Origin: Labilithrix luteola | GTDB lineage: Bacteria; Myxococcota_A; Polyangia; Polyangiales; Polyangiaceae | NCBI RefSeq assembly: GCF_001263205.1 | Contig: NZ_CP012333.1 | Coordinates: forward strand, 3,873,501-3,937,500 | Reading direction: 5' to 3' | Length of the DNA stretch: 64,000 bases | Shown: positions 26,096 through 35,583 of the stretch, one piece after another | How positions within the stretch are numbered: the stretch's first letter is position 1 | How the letters are laid out: each line of letters begins with the position of its first letter | Position numbers and translations under genes: made by a program | Notes under the pieces: model-generated | What the model saw: the letters and a program-made list of their open reading frames with translations, nothing else | Told to the model about the DNA's origin: nothing | Databases searched by the model: none

Positions 26096-27187
26096 ATGGC
26101 CACACGAAAGACGACGACGACGCGCAAGACTGCCACGCGAAGTGCACGAGGTACGAAGACCACGCCGCGTGCAAAGGTGAAAGTCGCGAGTGCGCGAGCT
26201 CGCGCGGCAGCCCCGACGACGATGCTCGCCGCGGCGATCGACAAGTTCGGTCCGCCCTCGGCCATTCGTACGCACGAGATTCCGATACCGGCGCTCGGCC
26301 CCACGGACGTGCTCATCGCGCTCCGCGCGGCGGACATCGGAAGTTGGGATGCGAAGATCCGTGATGGCTCGTGGGCCAACAAGCCCGCGCGCTTCCCGCT
26401 CGTGCTCGGAACCGACGGTGCAGGCGTGGTCGAGAAGGTTGGCACGGGCGTTCGTCGCTTCGACGTCGGCGACGAGGTCTGGGCGTTCTCGTATCAGAAT
26501 CCGAAAGGCGGCTTTTACGGAGAGTACGTCGTCGTCGATTCGGACAACGTGGGTCGGGTTCCGAAGGGGCTCGGCATGCTCGAGGCCGGCACCAGCGGCG
26601 CGGCTGCGCTGACGGCGCAACAAGGCGTCGATGACATTCTTGCCCTGAAAAAAGGCGAGACCGTTCTCATCGTCGGCGCCTCGGGGGCGGTGGGAACACT
26701 GGCCATCCAGTTCGCCAAGCGTCACGGCGTGCGCGTCATTGCGACGGCTTCGGGGCGCGATGCGACGAAGCTCGTTCGTGAGCTCGGTGCCGACGAGGTC
26801 ATCGATGCACGGCGCGCCGACGCGGTCGACAAGCTGCGCAAGCTCACCCCGAAAGGGCTCGATGCTGCGTTCGCGTTGGCCAGCGGTCCGTCCATCGAGC
26901 GCCTCCTCGGTCTCGTTCGGGCGGGCGGCCGCATCGCGTACCCGAACGGCGTCGAACCACCGCCGCGCAAGCGCGCCAAGGTAGAGGTCACCAGTTTCGA
27001 CGGCACGGCAAGCCGCAAGGCTCTCGACAAACTCGATCGCGCCGTCACCGAAGCGAAGCTCCGCGTTCCGATCGAGAAGACCTACCCGCTCGCACGTGCA
27101 GCCGAAGCCCACGAGCGACTCGAAGAAGGTCACGTCCTCGGCCACCTCGCGCTTCGCATCCGAGGTCCCGGCCGCCGCGCGGCGTGA
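26096..27187 (+). CDS. Quinone-oxidoreductase-type MDR enzyme with a basic N-terminal extension
   Basis: 363 residues. The first about 40 residues are Thr/Arg/Lys/Ala-rich (TRKTTTTRKTATRSARGT) and resemble histone-H1-type tails. They are followed by a complete medium-chain dehydrogenase: GTDGAGVVEKVGTGV, a Rossmann motif LIVGASGAVGTLAIQFAK, and an end AEAHERLEEGHVLGHLALRI. Catalytic zinc ligands typical of alcohol dehydrogenases are absent, so this is an NADPH-dependent reductase of the quinone oxidoreductase type. The gene starts 74 bases after the RND pump. If the tail were not translated, the enzyme would begin near MLAAAIDKFGPPSA at 26222; the upstream ATG at 26096 follows GAGGAG at a somewhat long distance. 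Confidence 0.85.
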   Translation: MATRKTTTTRKTATRSARGTKTTPRAKVKVASARARAAAPTTMLAAAIDKFGPPSAIRTHEIPIPALGPTDVLIALRAADIGSWDAKIRDGSWANKPARFPLVLGTDGAGVVEKVGTGVRRFDVGDEVWAFSYQNPKGGFYGEYVVVDSDNVGRVPKGLGMLEAGTSGAAALTAQQGVDDILALKKGETVLIVGASGAVGTLAIQFAKRHGVRVIATASGRDATKLVRELGADEVIDARRADAVDKLRKLTPKGLDAAFALASGPSIERLLGLVRAGGRIAYPNGVEPPPRKRAKVEVTSFDGTASRKALDKLDRAVTEAKLRVPIEKTYPLARAAEAHERLEEGHVLGHLALRIRGPGRRAA

Positions 27188-27338
27188 CCAACACTCCGCG
27201 CCCGACGCCTGCACCCGTACGACGCGCAGTCGTCACATGGCTCATCGGTGCAAATCACGACAGTGATTGCCTCGAGCGACATCCGTTCGAGCTCCGGTTG
27301 TTGTCCGGGAAGGCGTCGACGTAGAGTCGCTCGCGCGT

Positions 27339-28289
27339 ATGTGGATCGAGAAGAAGCAGTCCTGGATCGCGACGGTCATTCTCGGTGGTTTCGCACTGCC
27401 CAACATCTGGACGCGAACGCTCACGGTGACCGGCATCGCCATCGCCGTCACGCTGCTCTACATGCGCATCCCGGCGCTGCACTACTCGATCACGAGCACG
27501 CCGTTCGTGCTCATCGGTTTGCCGCTCGGTATCTTCATCGGCTTTCGAAACAACTCGGCCTACGACCGATTCTGGGAAGGTCGTAAAGCGTGGGGCGCGC
27601 TCGTGAACACGTCGCGCAGCATCACGCGTCAGGTCCTGACGCTCACGGAGGCTCAGCCGGATGCGACCGAGCGATCGGAGGAGGCGATTCGCGCGTTCGA
27701 GGTCCGCATGGTCCACCTGACCATCGCGTTCGTGCACACACTACGCAAGCAGCTGCGCGACTCCGATCCGTTCCCCGCGCTCCAGCGCATCCTGAAGGAC
27801 GGCGAAGCTGACGAAGTCGAGCGCCTGCGCGGTGAAGAAAACGTGGCGCTGGCCATCTTGCAACGTCTCGGTGATCTGCTCGTCGAAGCCCGCCGCAAGC
27901 ATTGGATTCATCCGTTCCACGTTCCGGTCATCGAGCAGTCGCTCGTGAACCTGACCGACATTCAGGGAGTCTGCGAGCGCATCAAAGGCACCCCGATTCC
28001 GTATTCGTACACGGTGCTCATCCACCGCATCGTCGCCGTGTACTGCAGTCTCTTGCCGTTCGGTCTCGCGGAGACGATTGGCTGGGCCACGCCCGCGGTC
28101 GTTCTCTGCGTGTCGTACGCACTCTTCGGCCTCGATTCCGTCGGCGACGAGATCGAGCAGCCCTTCGGTATCGACACGAACGACCTCCCGCTCAAGGCGA
28201 TCTCGCGCAACATCGAGCGCAACCTTCGGAAGCGACTCGGCGAGGATCTCCCGCCGGTCGTTCAACCCGAACGCGGCATCCTCCGCTAG
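27339..28289 (+). CDS. Bestrophin-family membrane protein
   Basis: 316 residues from the ATG at 27339 (MWIEKKQSW); the frame is open back to 27267. Family features: LPLGIFIGFRNNSAYDRFWE at the channel neck, followed by GRKAWGALVNTSR, four membrane helices, the basic segment HTLRKQLRD and a C-terminal DSVGDEIEQPFGIDTNDLPL that matches the conserved bestrophin cytosolic loop. Bacterial bestrophins form pentameric ion channels (cation-selective in the studied case). It ends in front of a strong two-way terminator. Confidence 0.9.
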   Translation: MWIEKKQSWIATVILGGFALPNIWTRTLTVTGIAIAVTLLYMRIPALHYSITSTPFVLIGLPLGIFIGFRNNSAYDRFWEGRKAWGALVNTSRSITRQVLTLTEAQPDATERSEEAIRAFEVRMVHLTIAFVHTLRKQLRDSDPFPALQRILKDGEADEVERLRGEENVALAILQRLGDLLVEARRKHWIHPFHVPVIEQSLVNLTDIQGVCERIKGTPIPYSYTVLIHRIVAVYCSLLPFGLAETIGWATPAVVLCVSYALFGLDSVGDEIEQPFGIDTNDLPLKAISRNIERNLRKRLGEDLPPVVQPERGILR

Positions 28290-28308
28290 TTCCTGGCGCT
28301 GACAAACG

Positions 28309-28352
28309 ACGAAGCGACGCGCCTCGTTCTCGTCGAGGCTGCGTCGCTTCGT
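28309..28352. terminator. Bidirectional terminator between convergent genes
   Basis: A 12-base perfect outer stem (ACGAAGCGACGC with GCGTCGCTTCGT) continues into a 6-base inner stem (GCCTCG with CGAGGC) after one unpaired T; the loop is TTCTCGT. It lies 20 bases after the bestrophin stop and 15 bases beyond the convergent beta-helix gene end, so it can serve both strands. A poly-T tract is lacking. Confidence 0.75.
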
Positions 28353-28366
28353 GGGTCATGGGTCGG

Positions 28367-29887
28367 CTATTCGACCGTGAGTGACAGGTCGAGGCTGGCG
28401 TTCGTAACGCCCGAGGTCGCGGTCACCTTGAACGAATACGTCTGCGGGCCGCCCGCGTCGGTACCACCGTCCGGCGCGGAGCCGTCCCGCCCGGGCGCGG
28501 AGCCATCGTTGTCGCCGGCGGCGCCGTCAGGCAACGAGGTCGTGTCGTCATTCGTATTCGCGTCGTCCGAGCTCGATCCGCAGGCGGTCGTCGCCGTGAA
28601 GGAGACGAGCGCGAGGCACGCGAGCGGTACGCGCAGCTTTCGTCGTGCACCGAACAGCGCGAGCGCGGGGACCGCGAAGGCGAACGTCGGAAACGGCCAC
28701 GTCGGGTGAGAATCTCCCGAGCCCCTCGTGTTTCCGAGACCGTGCCCGGGACCGAGGAGCAAGCCAGTCTTCGAAGCTACGGTCGGAACGACCGTGACGT
28801 TGACGGTGCCCGTTGGGCTCTCACCAGGGAGTGTCTCCGGGTCGAACTGACAGGTGAAGCCCGCGGGCAATCCCGAGCATGCGAACGCGACCGGACTCAC
28901 GAGGATGCCCCTCATGGTCGCGACGACGGGGTAGGTCGCACTCTCGCCGACCGCCACCGTGTTCGATGGCGTGTCGGTGGAGAGGGCGATCGTCGCGGCA
29001 GTGATCGAGGCGATCTCGTCGAATCGGTTGTTGCCGAACGAGAAGATCTCCGCGTTGCCGGCCGTCGTGGTCGTGTCCGTCGTGTTGGACATCCCGACCA
29101 CCTTCGACATGCGGACGACCGCGTTGCCGGCCGTCGACGAGGCCGCGATGCCGACGTCGTTGCTGGCGATCGTCACCCCTTCGAGGTTCACGTCGGCGAG
29201 GGCTCCGGCCATCTCGGTCGCCGCCGTGATGCCCGTGCCGTTCTGCGAAGCCGTGCTCTCGTAGACAGAGAGGCGTGCGCCGCCGGCTGCGAAGATGCCG
29301 AAACCGTTGCCGTCGAACTGCGAACGAGCGATCGAGCCGAGGAGGCCGCCATTCGAGCTCTCTGCACGAAGGCCCGCGCCCACGTTGCCGATGGCCGTCG
29401 AGTCGAGGACCACGAGCGAGCCTGCCGTCGTCAGCTGGACATCGATCGCGTTGGTGAAGTTCGACACGTGGCAACCGTCGATCGTGAGTGAGCGTCCGCT
29501 CTCGTAGCGGATGCCGCTGCCCATGCCGCTGCCTACGAGCGAGATCGACCTGAGCACGACGTTGTCGGTCGGGCCGGCCGCGACGCGGATGCCCGTTGCG
29601 GTGACCGGGGCGACGTCGCCACCCACCGCGGCGCCATCGATGATCACCGACTTGTCGATGACGAGGTCGCCGTAGTCGCCGGGCTCGCGCACGCTGATGA
29701 CGCCGGGGTGAGCCGTCTTGAGGTAAGCGCCTTGGAAGGTCAGGCAAGGCGCCGTACGGCTGCACGGGTTGGCGTCGTCACCGTCACCCGAGACCCACGT
29801 GCGCGTGGCTTGTGCATGGGCGATCGTCGCGGTTCCGAGCGAGACGAGCGCCGCGAAAAGTCCCGTTGCGAGCGGTCCTGTCTTCAT
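28367..29887 (-). CDS. Secreted right-handed beta-helix protein with internal hydrophobic insert
   Basis: 506 residues. A signal peptide (cut after IAHA) precedes the motif RTWVSGDGDDANPCSRTAPC and a parallel beta-helix built of short strands (about 25-290). An Ig-like segment begins near CSGLPAGFTCQFDP (about 330-370). It is interrupted by a hydrophobic stretch TWPFPTFAFAVPALALFGAR, a basic patch RRKLR, a second hydrophobic run ending in TTACGSSS (lipobox-like), an Asp/Gly/Ser-rich linker, and finally SFKVTATSGVTNASLDLSL, which looks like the last strands of the Ig fold. Its start overlaps the stop of the upstream paralogue by four bases (translational coupling). Function is unknown; beta-helix proteins of this kind are usually surface proteins or carbohydrate-binding. 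Confidence 0.7.
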   Translation of the reverse strand: MKTGPLATGLFAALVSLGTATIAHAQATRTWVSGDGDDANPCSRTAPCLTFQGAYLKTAHPGVISVREPGDYGDLVIDKSVIIDGAAVGGDVAPVTATGIRVAAGPTDNVVLRSISLVGSGMGSGIRYESGRSLTIDGCHVSNFTNAIDVQLTTAGSLVVLDSTAIGNVGAGLRAESSNGGLLGSIARSQFDGNGFGIFAAGGARLSVYESTASQNGTGITAATEMAGALADVNLEGVTIASNDVGIAASSTAGNAVVRMSKVVGMSNTTDTTTTAGNAEIFSFGNNRFDEIASITAATIALSTDTPSNTVAVGESATYPVVATMRGILVSPVAFACSGLPAGFTCQFDPETLPGESPTGTVNVTVVPTVASKTGLLLGPGHGLGNTRGSGDSHPTWPFPTFAFAVPALALFGARRKLRVPLACLALVSFTATTACGSSSDDANTNDDTTSLPDGAAGDNDGSAPGRDGSAPDGGTDAGGPQTYSFKVTATSGVTNASLDLSLTVE

Positions 29888-30777
29888 TGCTGTGGCAACG
29901 TCGTGGAAGGCGCGTTGTTGGTTACGTTGCCGGCGTTGACGCGGTTGTTACCGAACGAGCTCACCTTCGCGCCGGCGAGTGCCAACGTGTTGTGACCGAT
30001 CAGCACCTCCGAAAGGCGCACCGTGGAGTCACCCTGCACGCCGGTGCCGTTGCCCGCGATGAGGCCGTGGTCCATGTTCACCTCGGCGCTGCCCTCGCAG
30101 AAGATGCCCTTGGAGGCGTTGTTTCCGAACACGCTGTCGTGGATCGTCACGCGCGCCGTGCCAGCTGCGTGGAGGCCCACCACGTTGTCGTAGAAGTGGC
30201 TGTTCGTGATGGTGACGTTGGCGGTGCCTGCCCCGCCGACGTTGACGCCATTGACGAGATTGCCGGCCGCGAAGACGTTCTTCATGAAGAGCGATGCCGT
30301 TCCGGTGGCCGGCTGGAAGTCAATGGCGCCCTGCGTCTGCCCAGTGATCTGGCAGTCCTCGAGGACGAGCGACTTGCCGCTGACGAACTTCACTCCGACC
30401 AGGCCGGCGCCAACGCCTTGAATGGCGAGTCCACGCAGAATCACCGTGTCCGTCGCCCCGGCATTCACGGTGACTCCATTGCTGCCGCTGTTGAGGATGG
30501 AGCTGTTCGTGCCTCGAACGTCGATGGTGATGGACTTGGTGATCGTGACGGCTCCGTAGCCGCCAGGGTCGAGGACGCTGATGACGCCACCGGCGGCCGT
30601 CCTGGAGATGGCGCCCGCAAACGTCTTGCACGGTGCCGTGCGACTACACGGGTTCGCGTCGTCGCCGACGCCCGAAACCCACGTGCGCGAGGCCTGGGCC
30701 GCGGCCGACTTGGAAAGGAAGAGGAAGACGAGTGCTACGAGCACTCCGAACAAGTTGACGAGACGCATCCGACGCAT
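29884..30777 (-). CDS. Secreted right-handed beta-helix protein
   Basis: 297 residues from the ATG at 30777, which has GGAGAAG upstream; the longer open frame to 31005 lacks such a site. Signal peptide ends near SKSAAA. The motif RTWVSGVGDDANPCSRTAPC is nearly identical to that of the next gene, showing the two are paralogues. The remainder is a beta-helix (repeating N/G-rich turns such as NSHFYDNVVGLHAAGTARV). Unlike its neighbour it has no Ig-like or hydrophobic C-terminal part and should be freely secreted or held in the periplasm. It is translated immediately before its paralogue. Confidence 0.75.
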   Translation of the reverse strand: MRRMRLVNLFGVLVALVFLFLSKSAAAQASRTWVSGVGDDANPCSRTAPCKTFAGAISRTAAGGVISVLDPGGYGAVTITKSITIDVRGTNSSILNSGSNGVTVNAGATDTVILRGLAIQGVGAGLVGVKFVSGKSLVLEDCQITGQTQGAIDFQPATGTASLFMKNVFAAGNLVNGVNVGGAGTANVTITNSHFYDNVVGLHAAGTARVTIHDSVFGNNASKGIFCEGSAEVNMDHGLIAGNGTGVQGDSTVRLSEVLIGHNTLALAGAKVSSFGNNRVNAGNVTNNAPSTTLPQQ

Positions 30778-31047
30778 CGAGGTACTTCTCCGTGAAAGAG
30801 CGAGATCCGGCGTTTTTCGACAAGACGCCGATCTTTGAAGATACACCGCGCCCGGCCGCAGCCGCGAGCCCGACGCGCCGCTCGGCTCGTCGAATCGAAC
30901 GTGCGTCAGATCCGATGGCCAGGTGTCGGCCAGCCGCTCGGTTGACGAGGGAACGAAGCTGGCAACGGCCGCGGTTGAGCCAAGCGCGAAGAGCGCACGG
31001 GTCACCGTTTTGGCGCAATTCTGGCGTTCGGCAGGCGTTGAGTCGCT

Positions 31048-32136
31048 TCAGACGAAGATGTCGCCCGGGAGGACCGAGTCGCGGACCTGGTAGCTCTCGC
31101 GTGTGATGGGAAGCTTCGCGCCGTCGACGCCGTCGTAGGCGAGCTCGAGGCGGGATTCGCCCTTCCACGAAACGATCTTGCCCGTGTACTTCTGCGCATC
31201 GACGCCGAAGCCTTGCATCACGAGCTCGCCGTCGAAGAGCGTCGCGCGTGCCAGGTAGAGGATGGTGTCGCGCGTGGCCGGGCGATTGATGGTCATGCTC
31301 GCGGTGAGGTGAGCCACGCCGCGCTCGTCCATCTCGTGCATGAGTGCCTGGGCCGTGTCGCGCATGCCCTGGATGGAGACGATCGCGCCGGCGACCGCCG
31401 CGGTGATGTCGACGCCGTCGTCCGTGCGAACGCCCTTTTCAGCGAGAAATCGGAAGTTCTCATCCCCGAGATTGCTGCGTAGGCGGCGGTGCACGTCGTT
31501 GCTGTCGTCGTAGTGAGCAAGCGCGCCGACGATGGCGCCGCACGCTGCGCGCGGTTCACGCCACGTAGATTCGCTCGTGCGTCCGTAGAGCAGGCCCTTG
31601 TCCGTCTCGAGTCGACCGCAATGTGTTTTCAGATCGAACGCGCACATGACGAAGCTCTGCGCGTTGCCTTCGTACACGCGCTTGCGCAGGGGGTCGTCGA
31701 GCACGTGGGCCCAAGTGACGTGCGCGAGCGTCGCGCCATTGTCGGTGCCACCGCCGGTGGGGTGGAAGGCTTCGGGCTTGAGCGACCCGACCTCCGAGAT
31801 GGTCGCGAAGCGCGAGGCCACGACCTGTTGGTAGTGCCCGATCTCGTCTTGATGGATGCGGTCTCCGCAATTCGTGTACGCGAGCGTCGTCACCACGCTC
31901 GGCAGCGAGAAGTCGGCACTGCACGATTCGCGATCGCTCGATGCGGGCCGGCGCGAGAAATGGAGCTCGTCGCGGAGAATCTGCAGGCCCGCGACGAGCT
32001 GCATGCGGTCGCTCACGATCTCGTCGAGGAACACGGGCGTGCTGCCTCGTTCGAGACCGAAATGACCTTCGAGCTCCCACAGCTTCGAGACGCGAACACG
32101 TGCCGCCGACGAGTCGAACATTCGGCGATTGTGCAC
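31048..32136 (-). CDS. Unrecognised soluble protein
   Basis: 362 residues, no signal peptide and no membrane helix. I recognise no family. It has scattered Cys and His (for example TNCGDRIHQDEIGHY, CAFDLKTHCGRLE, ACGAIVGALAHYDDS), which could mark a metal or thiol site, and ends in a beta-rich region (GKIVSWKGESRLELAYDG). An alternative start is the Met at 32121. Downstream, 270 bases without a gene separate it from the beta-helix pair. Codon usage is as in neighbouring genes, so it is probably real. Confidence 0.6.
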   Translation of the reverse strand: MHNRRMFDSSAARVRVSKLWELEGHFGLERGSTPVFLDEIVSDRMQLVAGLQILRDELHFSRRPASSDRESCSADFSLPSVVTTLAYTNCGDRIHQDEIGHYQQVVASRFATISEVGSLKPEAFHPTGGGTDNGATLAHVTWAHVLDDPLRKRVYEGNAQSFVMCAFDLKTHCGRLETDKGLLYGRTSESTWREPRAACGAIVGALAHYDDSNDVHRRLRSNLGDENFRFLAEKGVRTDDGVDITAAVAGAIVSIQGMRDTAQALMHEMDERGVAHLTASMTINRPATRDTILYLARATLFDGELVMQGFGVDAQKYTGKIVSWKGESRLELAYDGVDGAKLPITRESYQVRDSVLPGDIFV

Positions 32137-32375
32137 GAAGCTCTGCTCGAATTCTCGTCGCTCCTTGCAACGATCGTGCGCGCGGAGCGGTTCGACCGCC
32201 GATCGAGCCAGCGTCGGGCGCGCGCGGGCGAAAGTCCGTTCACGGTCTCGACACCGACGAGCGAATCGCGGGAAAAACGCCCTTCTTCGGGCACGTTACC
32301 GCCTTCAGCGCGAACCTCGGGCATGCCGGCAAACTGTGGCGTCGACCGCACAAAAAGGATAATCCCGAAAGTCCG

Positions 32376-33470
32376 GTGTCTTTGGTTCGCCCTTCTACCC
32401 ACCTCACTCATCCGCCCACGGCAGCGGTCGACCTCTCGGCGCTGACCGACCTCGTCCACCGGACGTTCGGCGCGGAGTTATCCGCCACGCCCATGCCCGG
32501 TGGCGCGTCGACAAGACGCTACTTCCGGCTCGACCTGCCCAACGGCCATCGCGCCGTGGCGATGTTCGTGCCCGAGGGCGGCCGTCCCGAAGAGGTGCAG
32601 AAGGTCCACGACGGCACGCGTTGGCCGTTCCTCGAGGTGCGCGATCTCCTCGCCGATCGAGGCATCGACGTGCCGGGCATCCTCGCGGAGGACACGCCGC
32701 GCGGCTGGCTCGTCATCGAAGACCTCGGCGACGACACGCTTGCCAACTGGCTCTCGAAGAACCCCGGCGACAAGCCCCAGCTCTATTCGAAAGCCGTGCG
32801 CGATCTCGCGCGTGCGCAGCAGGTGCTTTCGGAGCTGCCGAAAGGCTCGGTCGTCGGCAGCCGCACGTTCGATTTCGATCTGCTGCGTTGGGAGATCGAG
32901 CACTTCCGCGAGTGGGGGCTCGATGCGCGTGAAAAGCCTCTCGCGCCCGGAGACGTCGAGCGCTGGAACGCGATTGCCGACCGCCTCGCGCGGCGTGTCG
33001 CCGACCTCCCGCACTGCTTCGTCCATCGCGACTACCAATCGCGGAACTTGATGGTCGCGAGCGCGGGCGACGAGCTGCGTCTCGTGTGGATCGACTTCCA
33101 GGACGCGCTGCTCGGCCCGCGCGTCTACGACCTCGTGGCGCTGCTCAACGACAGCTACCAGGAGTTCGATCGTCCCTTCGTCGAAGCGCGCCTCGCGGAC
33201 TACGCGTCGGCGGCCGGGCTCGACGCCGCGAGCCTCGAGCGCATCGTGCACGAGTTCGATCTCGTCACGGTGCAGCGAAAGCTGAAAGACGCGGGGCGCT
33301 TCGTCTTCATCGATCGACAGAAGAACAATCCGTCGTTCCTCAAGTTCGTGACGCCCACCATCCACAAGGTCAACGGCGCGCTCGAGCGCCTCGCCCCGAG
33401 TGACCCCGACATGGCCGAGCTGCGCACCATCCTGCGCCGCGCCTTGGGAGACGAGCTCACCTCGACATGA
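32376..33470 (+). CDS. Aminoglycoside-phosphotransferase-fold sugar kinase (AmgK-like)
   Basis: 364 residues from a GTG at 32376, with no strong ribosome site; a start a few codons later is possible. The catalytic loop HRDYQSRNLMV (217-227) and metal-binding WIDFQDALLGPRVYDL (238-253) match the cell-wall sugar kinase AmgK, which phosphorylates N-acetylmuramate and N-acetylglucosamine at the anomeric carbon for peptidoglycan recycling, more closely than antibiotic kinases. The N-lobe contains PMPGGASTRRYFR. The stop overlaps the start of the following glycosidase gene (ATGA), so the two proteins are made together, consistent with a hydrolase releasing sugar that the kinase captures. Substrate is inferred. 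Confidence 0.78.
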   Translation: MSLVRPSTHLTHPPTAAVDLSALTDLVHRTFGAELSATPMPGGASTRRYFRLDLPNGHRAVAMFVPEGGRPEEVQKVHDGTRWPFLEVRDLLADRGIDVPGILAEDTPRGWLVIEDLGDDTLANWLSKNPGDKPQLYSKAVRDLARAQQVLSELPKGSVVGSRTFDFDLLRWEIEHFREWGLDAREKPLAPGDVERWNAIADRLARRVADLPHCFVHRDYQSRNLMVASAGDELRLVWIDFQDALLGPRVYDLVALLNDSYQEFDRPFVEARLADYASAAGLDAASLERIVHEFDLVTVQRKLKDAGRFVFIDRQKNNPSFLKFVTPTIHKVNGALERLAPSDPDMAELRTILRRALGDELTST

Positions 33471-35539
33471 ATCGATCGCGCACTCGCTCCGAGCCCCCGC
33501 CGCCGCGCACCGTCGACGTCCACCCGCACGGCCTCTACCTGCGGGACAAGGGCGAGGTGGTTCCCTTGTGGGCCGGCGCCATGCACTACTGGCGTCATTC
33601 GCCCGACCATTGGTCGTCGTGCCTCGACGCGATGAAGGCGATGGGCCTTCGCCTGGTCGACGTGTACGTGCCCTGGGGCGTCCACGAGATCACGCAGGGC
33701 AAGTTCGACTTCGGCCAGCAGTACGCGCGCCTCGACGTTGCACGTTTCATCGAGCTCGCGGGCAAGAAGGGGCTCTACGTCATCGCGCGGCCTGGTCCGC
33801 ACATCAACGCGGAGCTCACGTTCTTCGGTTTGCCCGAGCGCGTGGTCTGGGATCGCGATTGCCAGGCGCGCACGCCTCGCGACAACCCGGTGATCCTGCC
33901 CATCGTTCCTCAGGCATTTCCCGTCCCGAGCTACGCCAGCGACGCCTTCCACGACGAGACGGCGCTCTGGTTCGATGCGTGCGGCAAGGTTCTCGCGCCG
34001 CTTCTCTATCCGCACGGTCCGATCGTGCTGATGCAGATCGACAACGAGGGCGCGCTCTACTTCCGCGACGGGCCGTACGACCAGGATTACCACCCTGACG
34101 CGGTCCGCCTGTTCCGCACGTTCCTTCGCGACAAGTATTCGAGCGTGAAGGCGCTGCGTGATGCGTGGGGCGAGCCCGCCGTGACGTTCGCCACCGTGGC
34201 TCCGCCGAATCGCTTCGATGCCAAGGTCGCGGGCGAGCTCGTTCGCCATCTCGACTGGATGGAGTTCCACGAGCACCTCCTCGCGCACGCGATGGGCCGC
34301 TTCGGGCAATCGCTCGAGAACGCAGGCCTCGGCACGGTGCCCACGCTCCACAACTTCCCGCTCGGCGAAGCGGCCACGCCGCTCAACCCGGCGCGTTTCG
34401 GCGAGCACGTCGACCTCGTCGGCCTCGATTACTACCACCCCGCCAATCCGCAGCATCACATGACGATCCTGCGGCGCACCGGTGAGCTCGCGGCGCGTTC
34501 CGCGGGCCTCGGCGTTCCCCCCTACGGGGCCGAGGTCGGCGCAGGATTCCCGCCATTTTTCCCGCCCCTCGACGAGAAAGACTCGCTCTACGCGCTCATG
34601 TGCGCGCTCGCGTACGGGCTCCGCGGGTTCAATCTCTACATGGCAGTCGATCGCGATCGCTGGGTCGGCGCGCCCATCGACGAGAAGGGCATGCCGCGTC
34701 GTCTTGCAGACGACTACCACGCGCTCATTCGCGTGCTCGACGAGGTCTCGTTCGCAACGCTCCGGCGGAACGTGCCGGTTCGCCTCGTCGTCCCGCGCGC
34801 GCTCCGTCGCCTTTCGCGCGCCACGCACGCCTTCGGCCCCGTCACTCCGGCCGTCTTCAACATCGCCGGTGCCGGGCCGCTCGAGAGCTGTCTCGAAGAC
34901 GACTTCGGGCTCGGCGAGGTCGCGCCCATCGTCGGCGAGTCGTTCGTTCGTGCCTTCGAGCGCGCCTTGCTCGCGCGCGGTGTCCCTTTCGCCTACGCCG
35001 GCGGCGAGAGCCTCGAAGCCAGCGTCAAGGACGCCAAGTGGGTCGTGTGTACGACCGCGGGCGGCATCAAGCGCGACGTGCTTACCCAGCTGCGCGCCGC
35101 TCACGGGCGTGGCATCGCGGTGACGATCGGTCCCCGCGTGCCGAGCCGTGACGGTTCGATGCGCGAGCTGGACACGCCGCACGATGCGAGCGGCCTCGAG
35201 GTCGAGGCGCTGGAAGATCCGGCACGGGCCGACGCCGTCGTCGCCCATTGGGTCGACCAGCTCGATCTTCCGGCGTACCCGGTGGACGTCCCCGACGTGC
35301 ACGTCACGGTCCACGAAGACGAGGCAGGCACGCCGCGTGTGGCATTCGTCATGAATCCGACTTCGTCGAACGTCATTGCGACCGTCGGATTGGGCAAGAC
35401 CACACGCGCCCTGGTCGATTTGCTTCCGCGGACTCACGCGGCACGTGCAGGCGGGCGAATCGACCGCATCGAGCCGAATTCGGGCGCTTTCGTCGTCGAA
35501 GTGCCGGCCCGCACGGTTCGCGTGTTTGCACTCGAGTGA
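33467..35539 (+). CDS. GH35-like beta-galactosidase/glycosidase
   Basis: 690 residues without a signal peptide. The TIM barrel has the GH35 patterns MHYWRHSPDHW, VDVYVPWGVHE and ARPGPHINAE. The likely acid/base Glu is 194 in LMQIDNEGAL and the nucleophile Glu 356 in PYGAEVGAG. C-terminal beta domains follow from about residue 430. It acts on terminal beta-linked sugars in the cytoplasm; galactose specificity is not certain. It is translationally coupled to the AmgK-like kinase upstream and followed after 44 bases by a pseudokinase gene. Confidence 0.8.
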   Translation: MNRSRTRSEPPPPRTVDVHPHGLYLRDKGEVVPLWAGAMHYWRHSPDHWSSCLDAMKAMGLRLVDVYVPWGVHEITQGKFDFGQQYARLDVARFIELAGKKGLYVIARPGPHINAELTFFGLPERVVWDRDCQARTPRDNPVILPIVPQAFPVPSYASDAFHDETALWFDACGKVLAPLLYPHGPIVLMQIDNEGALYFRDGPYDQDYHPDAVRLFRTFLRDKYSSVKALRDAWGEPAVTFATVAPPNRFDAKVAGELVRHLDWMEFHEHLLAHAMGRFGQSLENAGLGTVPTLHNFPLGEAATPLNPARFGEHVDLVGLDYYHPANPQHHMTILRRTGELAARSAGLGVPPYGAEVGAGFPPFFPPLDEKDSLYALMCALAYGLRGFNLYMAVDRDRWVGAPIDEKGMPRRLADDYHALIRVLDEVSFATLRRNVPVRLVVPRALRRLSRATHAFGPVTPAVFNIAGAGPLESCLEDDFGLGEVAPIVGESFVRAFERALLARGVPFAYAGGESLEASVKDAKWVVCTTAGGIKRDVLTQLRAAHGRGIAVTIGPRVPSRDGSMRELDTPHDASGLEVEALEDPARADAVVAHWVDQLDLPAYPVDVPDVHVTVHEDEAGTPRVAFVMNPTSSNVIATVGLGKTTRALVDLLPRTHAARAGGRIDRIEPNSGAFVVEVPARTVRVFALE

Positions 35540-35583
35540 GACGCCAACGATAGGCGGAGCTCTGGTAGATTCCAGACTCCGCC

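Noticed and set aside
33200..35437. A 745-residue antisense frame over the GH35-like gene
   Set aside because: No domain, biased composition, and no ribosome site; sense strand has catalytic motifs.
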